A stretch of DNA of 64,000 nucleotides. It comes from Ascarosepion bandense. Lineage: Eukaryota > Mollusca > Cephalopoda > Sepiida > Sepiidae. The notes under the pieces were generated by a model, which saw nothing but the letters and a program-made list of their open reading frames with translations, was not told where the DNA came from and did not search any database. Numbering within the stretch: the stretch's first letter is position 1; every line of letters starts with the position of its first letter. Positions 27,501-41,500 of this stretch are shown here, one piece after another. A program made the position numbers and the translations under genes. Location of the stretch: assembly GCA_037127315.1 (NCBI GenBank), contig JBBBDQ010000750.1:4127501-4191500 (forward strand), written 5' to 3'.

Positions 27501-30500
27501 GTTGAATCTAACTGTTTATTTATTGTAAACAAATTACAATTGTGGCACACGGCCAAAAAGGGAGGGGGAAACAAAACTGAGGATGGTCTTCAGTAATCTA
27601 TCTTATACCTAGCTAATCTCTTTCGCGACCCAGACACACGCTACAATTTTTCTCAATCACCAAAAGAACTTGTCCATCAACACTCATACTGCCATGCACC
27701 AAAATACCACAAAGCATTCCGGGAACCTAAAAATTCCCCACAATGTACATAAAAATTTGACAATGTACAATATTTACAATAAATGCAAAAATATATAAAA
27801 ATTTTCTACATGAAATGACAAAGGGGGAGGGGCATGACATAAATCCCCAAATAAAATTTCAAACAAAAATAGCAACATAAACATTGTGTTAGGTGGACCC
27901 AACCTACCCTCAAAACAAAGAGGTCGCTGTATTCTGCTTCAGAGGACGAAATCAAGAAACTCTCTTTCTACAGGGAGTGGAGAGGCAAAAAAAAGAAATT
28001 GGACTGGGGAAAATATAATACTGGCTCAGACGAGATGAAACGGGACAAAAAATAATTGACGGAAACTGGGAATCTCGAACTGGACCATAACCAAAGACGA
28101 AAGCCGGGGAACAGGCCAGGAATCACACTCACTCACATTAACTAGGTACACAAATAGGGACTTACCTTAACTAAAGGGGAGGGTTCCAGAGGAATCCAAC
28201 CCGATGTGACTACCAGATCTAAAAGAGAAAATCAAGGCTAGCCCCAGTCACGCGAACCAGGCTCGCCACATTTACCCACCTTTTGCTGAACTCTGTCGGT
28301 GGCAACCATTTCCGATCAGTTCTAATCTTCATTTTGAGTTGGTATTCAAAATATCGGATTAGATCCTGATGCGAAAGACGGCCACCCCGCAAGACTTCCT
28401 CCAAACGCGTCGTCCATATCACCATTCGAGCCATGGCCAGAAGCGACAGAAACACTATCCATTTCACTCCGGTGTACGGGGACGACACATTATCGCAGGC
28501 ATATGCACGATCAATGGACACAAGTTCCCGCGGCGCGATGCGAGCAGTCAACTCGCCGACACGATCCTACAACGGGCGAACGCGCGAACAATGGAAGAAG
28601 GCGTGCGCCGATGTCTCCTTTAAGCCAAGGTTGCAACGTTCACAATCTGGCAAATCCGCCAGGCCCATTATGAAACGCATGTCATTGAGAGACAAGGCGT
28701 TACGAGCGAGTCGCCAGGTCAGAGAAAACTCAGAGTTGCTGAGCCAATCCGATCCTGGCGCCCAAGACAAATGAGAGCGATACTCCTCCTCCGTCATGCC
28801 GAGCTTCTCCCTCAATCGATCCTTCGCGACGCCCTCCACTAATCTCCGATAGAAGTGCCTCCTAGGCTGAGAAAGGTCACTAGACCGTGGAATGGCCCAC
28901 AAGGCCCTCCGGCACTCGCGGATGAAAACTGGTTGCTCTCGAAGCTTGCGGCAGCGCAATGAGACCGGGGGAGTGATAGTGAGGCTAGGGAACGCGTCCC
29001 TCACTACCCCCGTAAGCAACGAGTCTTCCATTAACGCACGACTGAGAAATGCCAACCACGAGGTGCGCCGATGGCTCGCCAAGTGCGGCATTCCCAGTCC
29101 CCCTTGACACGGACGTTGGTAACAGACACATTTGTCGACGTGATGTCTGCATCCTCTCCACAGAAGGGAGAATAGCAGACGCTCAATCGCCTCCTCACGC
29201 TCCTCACAAAGTGGAAGTACAGACAGCCGATAAAGGACCATGGGGAAGACGTAAGCGGCACACGCCTCCGCCAGGCCCTTTACGGAGAGACTCCATCGAC
29301 GCCAAGTTTCGACCGACGCGCCGACCTTTGCCTGTATATCAGACCAATTCTTCTCCAACTGCAAGTCCGGACTGAACCAAACTCTGAGGATTTTGACCGG
29401 TCCGTCCGTCCAGTCGAAGGGCCCTGGGAGGGGAATCCCCTTCCAGGCGCCTAACCGCAAGCCGGAAGACTTGTCGCGGTTAATCTTGGCCCCTGTCACC
29501 TGTTTGTACCGTTCAAGCGCCTTCTGTACCGCTCTTATGTCCCTGTGGGAGGACACAAAAGTCGTTACGTCATCGGCGTATGCGGAAACCCTGGCTCGAG
29601 CACCACCAGGGATAGTGATTCCACATAGGGCTGGACTGCATGACCTGTCTCTAATTCGGCGAAGGAGGGGCTCCAACGCCAAAACATAGAGTAAGGACGA
29701 CAGCGGGCAACCCTGTCGAACCGACCTAGACAGTGCAAACGTGCTCGACAGCTTTCTGTTCACCTGCACCACAGCCGTGGGGGAGCGATACAGGAGACCA
29801 ATCCAGCAGCAGAAGTCGGTTTCGAATCTGGCAGCCTGCAGGACAGCCGCCAGGTAGCCATGGTCAACCCTATCAAATGCCTTGGACTGATCCAAATTGA
29901 TCAGCGCGGCCTCATCGTCGTCTTTTACACCCTCTAGGATCGTGTGGATCAAGTGCAGGTTGCTCTGAATTGTTCGGCCCTTCACAGCGCAAGTCTGATC
30001 AGGTCCCAACAGAGACTCGGCAACTAGCTGCAAGCGATTTGTCAGGATCTTGGCCAAAATCTTTAACTCTGTGTTTAGCAGAGTTATGGGCCTGTAACCG
30101 TCTAATTCCCTCCCAACATCCTTGCCTTTTCTCAACAGCGTGACCACACCCCTGGTGAACCGACTGGAGATGGACCCCTGACGGAACCAGTTGTTGAACA
30201 CAACTGTCAAGATAGGGACAAAGATGTGCGACAGCCTCAAGTACAATTCATAGGGCAAACCATCCAAACCTGGCGACTTGCCACTGCCGACTCTCTTCAA
30301 AGCCGCATAGACTTCGTCCTCCGTAATCTCTCCCTCGCAACTAGCCGCTTCAGACGGCAAAAGCCGGGGAAAGTCAGCCAAATAGCTGCGAAACTCCTTG
30401 TCACGGAGACCAGGCTCCTTGGTGAAGCGGCGTTCGAAATGCTGCCGAAACGCCTCGCACATGTCATCAGTCGACCTAAGGGTGTGCCCCTCCGGGTCTC

Positions 30501-33500
30501 GTATCTCGCGGATGTACTGGTCGCCACCGTGACGGACTTCCTCCTTGCGCAGTTCCGCGCCCATGTTCACAGCTTTGGAAGACATCTTGCTTAACTTATG
30601 TCTAATTAGCTGACCCATGTAACGATCGCTAGTCGACCGCTCCAGGGCCTCCCTAGCTACAGCTATCTCTAGGGGATCCCCACCAGCCTCCGCCCGGGAA
30701 AAATTAGATCTAAGCGTCTTCACCTTGGCAGCCTTATCTAGGTTGAGCCGTTGGCTGTATTCAGTGGTGAAAGACCTAATCCTATCCTTAAGACTAGCCC
30801 ACCACCTATTCCCGATGACTCCCCCAGTTAACGCCCGCTGAACTACGATAATCAGCTGGTTCCGGAAGTCCCGCCTGTCCAGTAAGGACTGGTTGAACTT
30901 CCAGTAGCCAGCCATTCTAGCCCTAAATTCTAACACCACACGGGCACATACCATTTTGTGGTCCGTGTAGCCTAACCAGTGGAACGTCGGACATTCTAAG
31001 AAATCTATATCGGCCTCTCTCACTAACATTCTATCAAGGTAGGAAACCATCTTGGTAGAAGGCCAACTATTCGCCCACGTCCACATTTTCCCGCCCGGAT
31101 GGTCGACTCGGTATCTATCGACGAGACCAAATTCGTCAATCAGATCGACCAGGCTACGATCACCACTCCTCCCACTAGAGCCCTACCCTCTATCCAATTT
31201 GGGGTCCAGGATGGCATTCCAGTCCCCAACTAGAACTAGTCGCTTGGAATCGACCAGGAAGGGCTTCACCAGATGGAAAAAGTCGACACGCTCCTCTTGA
31301 TCATTGGGCGCATAAACCGCAACCAGACGAAACTTCTTGCTTTTCACTGCAACATCGGCCACGATCAACCAGCCCTCGGCACCGACATGGACAAGGTCGA
31401 CCTCCGCGTCCAGGGTACGCTTGACCAGTAAAGAAACACCTCTGGCTTGCCGGTTCCCATATGCTGAATAGACGACAAAGTCATTAGCCAGCACACAAGA
31501 ATCGACGTTGCAAACAAAGTGAGTCTCTTGGATCACGGCCACATCCACGCCGAAAGACAAGAGGTCACGAAGCACGTGGGCTGCCTTACCCCGATCCCTC
31601 AAGCCCTTCGCATTTACACTGGCTAACTTGATAGACATCAATTAGATCTGCAATTAGAAAAGGAGAAAAGTACTCGTGGTCACATACCGGATGAAAATCT
31701 CTAGCAGTTGGGACCCCGACGGATTGTCCAAGGGACCCTGTACCAATATCGGACGTAATCCGTCCGTCTTGGACAATCCCGCCGACGTCCGTAGGGTAGG
31801 TTAGTTTAACTACCCTATATAAAGATGGATGGAGAAGAACGGGGAACCTCCCAGCACAATTCTTTTCCATTTTTATAAGTTCAGGAGTTCTACACCTGTA
31901 CATTACAATATTTTTCTCTTTATAGACCTTGCTGGCTTGTTCAATGTGGTCCCACACCTTGAGGTTACCCCCCGTGTTGCGAATCAGTGTAAGCACGCCG
32001 GGGGCCTCGGGGAAGTTAGTGGGGTCTTCAGTGGACTTATCATCCACCGAAGTCAGCTTCAGCAAAGGCTTGAGTAAAGATCGCCTCTGGGCCGACCAGT
32101 CTTTTGCCACGTCTTTTTTGTTAACTTTTAGTAGCTCTTCGCCCTGGGGAAGAGCTTTCTTTTTCTTAACAAGTCTGGGAGTGGGAGAAGAGGTAGCAGG
32201 GGAGGGGGTTAAAGGAGTCAGTTCAAAGGCTGGGGACTGGGCCGGTTTTTGTGGGGAAATGGGAAGGCTTTTTGCCTTGTCTGCATACGAAGGACGCTCC
32301 GGTGACACTGGTAGCGAAACACTTTTCACCTTGGTTGATGCTGCCTTTTTCCCCCTTCGAGACGTCCTGCTTGGGGGACGATGGAGGTGGTGCGGGCGCC
32401 TTCGGCAACGGAGGAGGTGACACAGGTTTCTCCGGTGGTGGAGGCGTTCTAGTCTTCTTCCTCCCAGCCATCTGCCAGTCTCCTTTATCTTTGGAGGTTA
32501 CTTCTGATGCTGCTGCTGCTGCCGTTTTGGCTACCTGCTGTTGAGTTGGTTGGGCCTTTGGGGCAGGGTTCTTTGTCGGACACGCTTTGGCCACGTGGTC
32601 CGACACCCCGCAGACCCAACAAAACGGCTTCCTGCCCTCCACCACCACGTAAATAGATCGTCCCCTGCAGGTGAGAATGTTCAGGATATCAGTGAACTCT
32701 TTGCGAGTCACCGTCACCTGCAGGTTCATGTCGCCGGTGATGAAACCCGCTTTTGACACCACTGAAGACACCTCCGCCACCTTTCCATATTTCGAAAAGA
32801 AGGCGTCCACATGATCTTCGGAAATGTCCATGGGGACCCCATGCAAAGTTATTTTGGTCTTGCGGGTCCCCATGTACTCAGTTTGAAGCCTGAGCGTTTT
32901 GGTCGTAAGAGTCGCTCCGGCTAACTGCTTCGCTTCTTCAATTGATCCCAGCAGGACGTCCCACATTGCATGGCTCCTTCTGGCCACCGCCTTGGCCTTT
33001 ATCTTCAGGGCCTTAATGGACTTCTCAATGTTTTCCCTGCTGACTCCCACAAACTTGAGTGTTTTGGGGTCTTTCGTCAGCAGGGAGATGATCCTAGGCT
33101 CTATGGCCGCCACCGCTTCCGGAACCGACAACAACTCTGTCCCTTGGATGTATTGGTCATACTTTTGTCTAAGACCACTATAGTAGTCTTTTCCCTTTCT
33201 CACGTTCCCGCCCTTCCACCCAGATGAGGAAGGAACGGGCGATTCCTGTTCGAGGCCTTCGAAACGGGAGTGCCGAATTTATTTCGCTCTTCTGCCGTCA
33301 TTGGTACGGCTTCGGACCCGTGCTTTTGTGAGTGGCTAACGTGCCATTCATTTTCCTTTCCGCTCCATGTCTCGTTGGAGGGAACTGGCGACCCGAGCTC
33401 AATTTGAGCCTCCGTCATAATCGCCTTCAGACGGAGGCACACGATCCACTTTCCGCGACTTTAGCTCTCCACGAAACCGAACGCCAACAAAAAAACGATC

Positions 33501-36302
33501 ACCAAATGAACACTTTCCAAACCAACAATGTAGTAACGGAACTCTAATCCCAGCCAAGAGCCCGAGAAACGATCAGTAACACTGTAGAAGTTCGGTCTAA
33601 CTGACCAAAAAAACCCCAGGGCAAATTGGTAGGTGGTTTAAATAATAACCTGGGAGATCCCATTCTGTTACAGGCAAGTCTATTCTGTAAGCATTGATTG
33701 GCTGATAATTTTAGTGTGTATATTGAGCTCCATAAATATTGAGCACAATATCCACACTCTTGAATAGTCACCTTCCTGCAGGGAGACAAAAGAAGACAGC
33801 CTTATTGAAAGGTAAGTTATTTGACAGTGCAAAGGTACATTGCAATATTGCTATAACCTTAAAAGGTTACTGCATGAGTAATCATCAAAATGGAGGTTGG
33901 GAATAATAGTAAATCAACAAAAACAAGGCTCACATGCTGCATAAAGTAGATATACTGCTAGTGAACTGCTAGTCAGTATAATTTCTCTACTCTATCCTCT
34001 ATTGGAGGGTAGAGTAGAGTAATTATACTGACTAGCAGAATAGGAACATACCATTACTGTATATAGGTTGGTATACAACAGATAACAAAAAATGCCTTCT
34101 AACAGATAAATTTTCTAAATTTTAGAGAAAATAGAAACAAAAAGGACCCTTAATATCAGAAAGAGATAATCTAAATTTCTAGGGCACATAATGAGGAAAG
34201 AGGGCTTAAAACATTTGCATGAGTGCACAAGGTGAGAGAAAGACTGGGTACAGTTAATATTGAATAAAGGATAAAAGATGAATGGGATTTAAGAAGATTG
34301 TATTTAGATTTTTGGAAATTGTAGCTATCAGGGAAGCAAGTAAATGGAAGGGAGTTCCACAGGTGGGAAGTGCTAGAAAAGAAATTGTGTTTAACTATTT
34401 CAGTGGTAAAAGGGTGGGACCTAGATGCCAATCTAGTAGCATGCTTAAATTTGTTTAACAGGACACCAGGAGAAAAGTTTATTATAGCAGTTGCTATGAA
34501 AATATTTGTAGAAAAGACTGAGGGAAGCCATGTCACTTTGTTGAGAAAGTGACTGAAGTCGAGATGCCAAGTCAGGACTGATTACATTGCAGATCCTTCT
34601 TTTTATTTTTTTGAAAACGTCAAGATGAATAGCAGGAGCACCTAACCAGATATAACAACAATATTCAATGTAAGGATGAATGGTAGATTTATAAATGTGC
34701 AAGATGGGTTCTGACGAGAAAAACTTTCTGGCCCAACACAGAGACCTAACCTCCCTAGAAGTAGATGCAGTTATATATCCGATATATTCATTCCACTGAA
34801 GGGACACAACACATAGAAGAAAAATATTTGCATAATAAAATGTGACATAGCATATGTAAAAATGAAAATAACACTCGCTTATAACTCCACAATGAAAAAG
34901 TTTTCTGTTTAATTTTACAGGTCACCATTGGACAATCACTCCACCTCTTGGAATGGCTGTGTCTTCTTCATGGAAATTGGTTAGCGCTGGCGCTTATACT
35001 GCTGAACATGGTGAGTATTCTTGCCCCATATGTTGCATATTAACCTTTCATACCCATGAGACTTGAATATGAATATAAACTACAGCAGGCAACAAAGCCT
35101 CTGATAGGGAGATTGGAGGTTTTGGGGATGGTCTTTCTCTTGACACCAGGCTTCTGATCAGGAGACTGGAGGTTTTGAGAAGCCTGGAACCACCTCTTAA
35201 TTGATGTTGTTGCCATGTCCTGACCCATGGTGGTAGAACCTATTAGGGTTGCAACTCCTTAAAATTGTGTGTCTCTGTTTTTAACATTTTGGCAATGTTT
35301 AACCTTTCTACCCACAAAAATCTTCTGATCAGGAGATTAGAGGTTTTGAGGAATGGGGAACCACTTCTTAATTATTGTTGTTCCCAGGACCTGACCTTAT
35401 TAGAGTCCCAATTTTAGACTAATTGTGAAGCCCCAAACAAAAATAAAACATCATGAAAGTATAAAAATACATTTTTATAGTAAAAATACCTGCAATACAT
35501 TTTTTTTATTTATGTTTTTAATAATCATTTCACCCCAAACAAGGCAGAACTGCCACTGGTATGCAGGGGATTACAGTAAGAGAGAGAGAGAGAAAAAAAA
35601 GTAACAAGGTAGAGGGGGTGTCAAAGAAAGGGTAAGAGAAGGGTGGAAATTGATGTTGTATTTAAACTTTTGGAGATTGTAGCTATCAGGGAAGCAAGTA
35701 TATGGAAGGGAGTTCCACAAGCGGAAAGTGTGAGAAAAGAAACTGAAGGAATAGAAGTGAGGTTACATTTGGCTATTTTGACAGTAAAAGAATGGGACCT
35801 AGGTGCCAATCTAGTAGCACAAGTAAATTTATGTGGTCAAGGCACCAGTAGAAGAAGCTTGTCAGAGCAGAAGCTGTGAAAATATTTGTAGAAAAGGTAA
35901 ATTATGTTTAAAAATTAAAAAAAATGTAAAAAACATAAAAATTTCAATATTCTAATGCATGAAACTGAGTTTCAATATTGAAAGGCAAAGTCTTTCAGGC
36001 TGGCTTTTACTGCAATTACATGTTCAGGAAAGCAAGGATCATGGTGCTTAAGTTGAGTTATTGCCATAGGACAATTTGTATTAATATGTATATAATGTAG
36101 CTCTGTTCATACATTGAGTACTGTTTTATTAACACCTGAATAATAATTATATACATATGTGCACCCTCATATATATATTTATTAATTCATGTCAATAAAT
36201 TAAAATCTATTAAACTTTCAGTTTGAAATATGCACCTAATGATTGCATAATGCATGAAACTTTGAGTCTTGCCATAGACATAGGATAACATGTATATTTA
36301 TT

Positions 36303-36361
<59 letters not shown>

Positions 36362-38519
36362 TGCTTTAAAAATCACAAACAGAAACATCTCTCAAGGGAT
36401 CCCTTTCACCAATAACACATCAGGAGAGAACTGTTGGTAGTGATATGAAAAAATATTCACATAAGAAAAAAGGGGGGAACAGAAGTGTATAAACAATTTA
36501 TGAGGGGGATAGCAGCCTTTGAGGTTTTGTTTTCTCAACTTAAGCACCATGATCCTTGCTCTCCTGAACATGTAATTGCAGTAAAAGCCAGCCTGAAAGA
36601 CTTTGCCTTTCAATATTGTAATTCCGCTATTGATTCCAGTGACTTTATCTGGTCTAACACTCATTTCAAAACCCTTAAGACTTTGAAATCTAACCCGGAC
36701 ATTTATATTTGTAAACCAGACATGGGTGCTGGTGTCGTGATACTGAATCGAACGGACTATATTAAAAAGATGCTTGTCATTTTAAATGACCCTGATAAGT
36801 TTGTTGGAATTGGTTCTGTAGAAACCAACGATAATACTTGCAAAAATGAAGTCTGGATTCAGAAGTGTCTTTTATTTTTCTATAAAAAAAGTTTTCTTTC
36901 AAAAGAAAATTATGAAAAGATCAGGCCTTCTGGTTCACTCAGACCTAGACTTTATGGTCTTCCCAAGACCCATAAAGATGATATTCCACTTAGACCAATT
37001 TTGTCTATGGTGGGGTCTGCCCAACACTCGTTGGCCCACTGGTTGTTATTTATTATTGAACCAGTTCACATTTTATACACTAAATACTGTATCCTTGATT
37101 CAAGCTTGTTGAGCATTTACGTAATTTGCGATTTGGACCTGAGAATGATTTTATGTGTTCGTTCGACGTTTCTAGTTTATTTAACAATGTGCCGTTAGAG
37201 GAGACGATTGGTATATGTGCCGATTCGCTTTATGGTAGTAACTTAAACCCCCTTCCCCAGGGACATATTTGTTGAACTCATGTTGATCTGTACCAAGTCT
37301 GTCGAGTTCAGTTTCGACAATGTAATGTATAGTCAGATCGACAGGGTTTAGATGGGCAGTCTGCTGGGTCCAGCATTGGCTGATATTTTTGTGGGGTTTT
37401 ATGAGTCAGTACTCTTTGATAACACATCTAAGCCTTTGACTTATTTTAGATATGTCAACGACACCCTTGCAGCATTCCCTTCTGAAAGTGAAGCGAAAAA
37501 TCTTTTCAGCAAGCTTAATTCCCTCTATAAAGCTTTAATATTTACTATGGAGACTGAGAATGAGGGTTGCTTGCCTTTCCTGGACATTTTAATTGAATGC
37601 AATGGTAATAGTTTTCTTACGTCTATTTATCACAAACCGACCTTTACCTGCCTTTGTATGAATTGGCACTCTCTTGTGCCTAGATCCAGGAAGACAGGTC
37701 TTATTCAGACTTTAGTGTACAGAGCTCTTAAAATTTGTTCCCTGGTTAGACTTGAACATGAGCTGAATAATATTAAGGAGATATTTGTTCGCAATGGGTA
37801 CCCGGAGAACTTGGTTAATTATATCATTTACAAGAAAGTGGAAAAATTTAATTCACCTACCACTTTTGGTCCTTCTAAGTGTCCGGTCTATTTAAAAATC
37901 CCTTGGATCGGAGGGGTCAGTCAGAGGTTGGGTAGATGAATTACTAGGTCTGTGTCTAATTGTTTTCCGGCTGTTATGTTGCATTTTATTTTTGCCGTTA
38001 GGTCTGCATTTCCCTCGGGTTTGAAAGATAGTTTGCCCTGCATCAGATTGAGTAATATAGTTTATGAATTTAACTGCCAGTGCGCTGCTGGATATGTGGG
38101 GAAACCACCTTACATTTGCAGACCCGTATCAACCAACACATCCCTTCACAGATTAGACTTGGTAAAATAAGTCGCCTTTGCCCCCACTTCTGTGGAGGTA
38201 TAAAAATTTATGTCACAAAAAACTAGATAGCAATTGTTATTATTAGTTGACAAAATTTTACAAGGCAGCCAGGAAGCCTTTGCTTCAGCCAGCCAATAAT
38301 AAGAAGAGACTAGCATGGGGAAAAGAGCACAAAACCTGGACACCAGAACAGTTCATTTGATGCATATGTTATTGTGCAGTTTTAACAAAAGAGCCATTGT
38401 ATTTTTATTTAGAATTATCCACTTGGCAATAAATATTAAGAATAGTATGAAATACATAATTTTTCTTTAAACCTGGGGTGGCCTAATAATTATGGTCGAT
38501 AGTGTATATGTAGTATGAG

Positions 38520-38580
<61 letters not shown>

Positions 38581-41500
38581 ATGGAAATTAAAAAAGATTA
38601 ATGAAAGTTGGTTATAAACAACCAACAATTTAAAATGATTTGTTTGAACATTATTTTTGATCAGTACTCGTATTTGAGTAGATATTCTGTTTATAATTAA
38701 ATAGTATTATATATTTATTTCTACTGGACTGAATATTTACGACAAATTTTTGTTACGAAAATGTGTGTCATTCAGCAGGATTCAAACAGGATTTGTAACA
38801 AATTTTCGTAAATAATCAGACCGGTAGAAATAAAATAATTCACTTCCATCGTCTTAAATGCACAAGTTTGTTGTTGCTTGGAAATCTTCCATGTAAACGA
38901 AAACAGTTTGTCATTATGGTTTGTCCGTGTTTAAATATATAATGTAATTTGACATCTTTGAAAATGGCTTATGTAAGCCGAAAGCTTAGATTGGATTATT
39001 AAAAAAAGTATGTATCAATATTGTAATTTTCTTTCTTCATTTAATGATAATGCTATTAAGCTTATCAGAAAATATGAAAAACATTTACATAAAATAAAGA
39101 GACAAAACTTGTCTATATTATTTAATGAAACATGCATTAATGAAAAAATGCTGCCTAAATACACACAATATATATATATAGGCTCATATCTAGGACAAAA
39201 CACTCATACTACTCCTTATCAGGTGTTTGTGAATTATCTTTCTAAATCATTCTGTAACACGGTAATTTTTGCATCAAACACCTGCACTTACTGCACAGAA
39301 TATGATTACGCCATACAAATGCAGTAAGTTCTTTACAGCCAGCTGTAATAATCTGATTAAGGTTTTTGACTTAATAAGTTTATTTTCAATTAACAATAGT
39401 TGTGTGTGGAAAAAACATTAAGTTATATCTCATGACAAGACTTAGTCGTGCAGAAAAAGCTTTGTCATATCTCATGACACAAATATGTACAGACTTTTAT
39501 ATAATGTCTATATTATATGATATTACGTAATCTTCAATGTGGAACAAAAGACTAATAAAATATTTAAAAATAGACAAGTGGACCTTCCTGACAAATTCAT
39601 CAAATCATTTTATGTTAAGATAACAATAATTGTATAGGTCAGTAGATAAAATAGAAACATGTTGAGAAAAATGATAAAAAATCAGTATTCAGACATGGCT
39701 GACACTTTTCAACAAAAATAAACATAAATATATAATTTTTTTCATTGCAAAAAGATATAGACATGTCGAAAAATTCTGATTTTTAACATTTTTCTCATTC
39801 AAGTTTTTCAAGTTCACTAGATATTATAACTCTTTGTAATATGGAAGTTTTGCTTCCTTTTTTTCTTTTTTTTTGTGGGGTAGGACACTAGGATGGAAAG
39901 TTAAGTTGTTTTTCCTCTTTTCTTTTTTATTTTCTGGTTTCTCAATTCAGTTTTGTTTTTGTTTCATCTTACCATCTTTTTTTTTTGCATATGTTCACCA
40001 ATACAAGAGCCACTCAAGCTAGTGCGTTACTGAATATGGTTGTAAATATGTTTACAAGTGTGTTCATGGAGGAAGTAAAAAGTGCATATTATAAGGATAT
40101 GTAGGATAGATTACAGTTGACCCTACATTTGAAGAAGTTAAAATTGTAGTGATTAGGAAAGCATCCTCCTAGGAGTCTGTTCCATTAAGTAATGGTTCTG
40201 AAGAAGAAGCTGCTTGAGTAGAACTTCCTCCTGACTAATGGAATCTGAAAAAGAAGACGTATATATCTTTACTGTGATTATAGGTTTCACACACAAATCT
40301 CTCAAGCAACTGAAGTTGGTCAGATTTGTTCTTTGAACCATCTACAAACAACTTTACACATTAGACATTTTTTAAAACATTTTATACTATAGTTCATCCA
40401 CTGCAAAGCTCAAGAGCCATTAAGGTAGATGGGTACTGAATGAGGTTGTTGTAAGCATGTAAAGAAAGGAAGTAAGAAGTGCATATTATGAGGATATGTA
40501 AGATAGACAACAATTGAACAGACTTGAAGAGGTTAAGATTATAGTGATCAGGGAAGCATCCGCCTGTATAAAGTGTCAAAATGTTTCCATGAAACCCAGT
40601 TTCAAATCTATTCATTGTCAATTTGCTATGAGTATGACTTCTTAATGTTATCAAACTATGCATGCAGCACCTTTAGAAAGTTCCTGAAAACCATCCCAAG
40701 AGTTGACTCAAGTCTTGTGAATGAAATTGGGTAGAAGGAACTGTTCCGAAGACATTAATGATTGTGCTAGCATGAAGTCACAAGTCATCATGACAGAGGG
40801 TTTGGCCCTGTTCAAACTGGTGTTCATGCCTTACTTTATACCCTCTTGCCCAGACACTGTAAATAAAGTCTGCTCAACATCAGTCAGTCATTTAAGTACC
40901 ATATGTGATACACGCTTGGGCGATCATATGATGTCTCGAAAGAGACATGACTGACTGAGCAGAGCATTTTCTTGCAGTAGGTTGCCATTACTTTCTGTGT
41001 TAGACTGGTTGCCAACCAAGGCCATAGGACCCAATTTGCCCTGTTATTTAACCCATAGCTGGAGAGAGAAGAGATGGATTAATATCTTTCCCAAGGGTAT
41101 TTGCATGTCAGTGAATGCAATGAATTCAACTGGAATTTGAACTTGGACCTCTGATTTCTCATTTTGAGCTGATATTCACTGCTCTACAATGCTTATCCTG
41201 CTCAGCATATATTGCTTTATAAACCACTTGTTACTTCTCTGGGTGTTGACCAAAATATGCCCGAGCTGGCATTTGCAACAGAGATTGGCTAGCTGCCCTA
41301 GTAAATTGGTGTGCTTAGAAATAATTATGTAGTGTGTATCTAAATATTTGTAGATATGTGTGCCTTTAGAAATGCATATGCTAGATATTCAGAAATGTGT
41401 ATATGTGTGTGTAGGCTTGTTTATATTCATACAATTCTTATGACCTATTTTTATTTTGTGATGTTACAGAATATATATGGGCCCAACATGTCAATGGCGA

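Larger units (their letters stand above)
27490..33640 (-). mobile_element. Nearly full-length Tx1-like LINE (L1 superfamily)
   Basis: About 6.1 kb, clearly richer in GC than its surroundings. Minus-strand order: 5' UTR (about 33640-33420), ORF1 (RRM-like plus CCHC knuckle), ORF2 (endonuclease plus RT), a 700-bp 3' UTR ending near AATAAATAAACAGTTAG. RT sequence style (GYRPITLLN, FDRVDHGYL, RQGCPLS, YADD) and the WKFNQSLL segment after the endonuclease fit the Tx1 group. The exact ends and target duplication could not be fixed. Confidence 0.85.

Noticed and set aside
28369..33227. Plus-strand ORFs of 60-163 codons across the Tx1-like LINE
   Set aside because: They are shadows opposite the minus-strand ORF1/ORF2 and have no recognisable domains.
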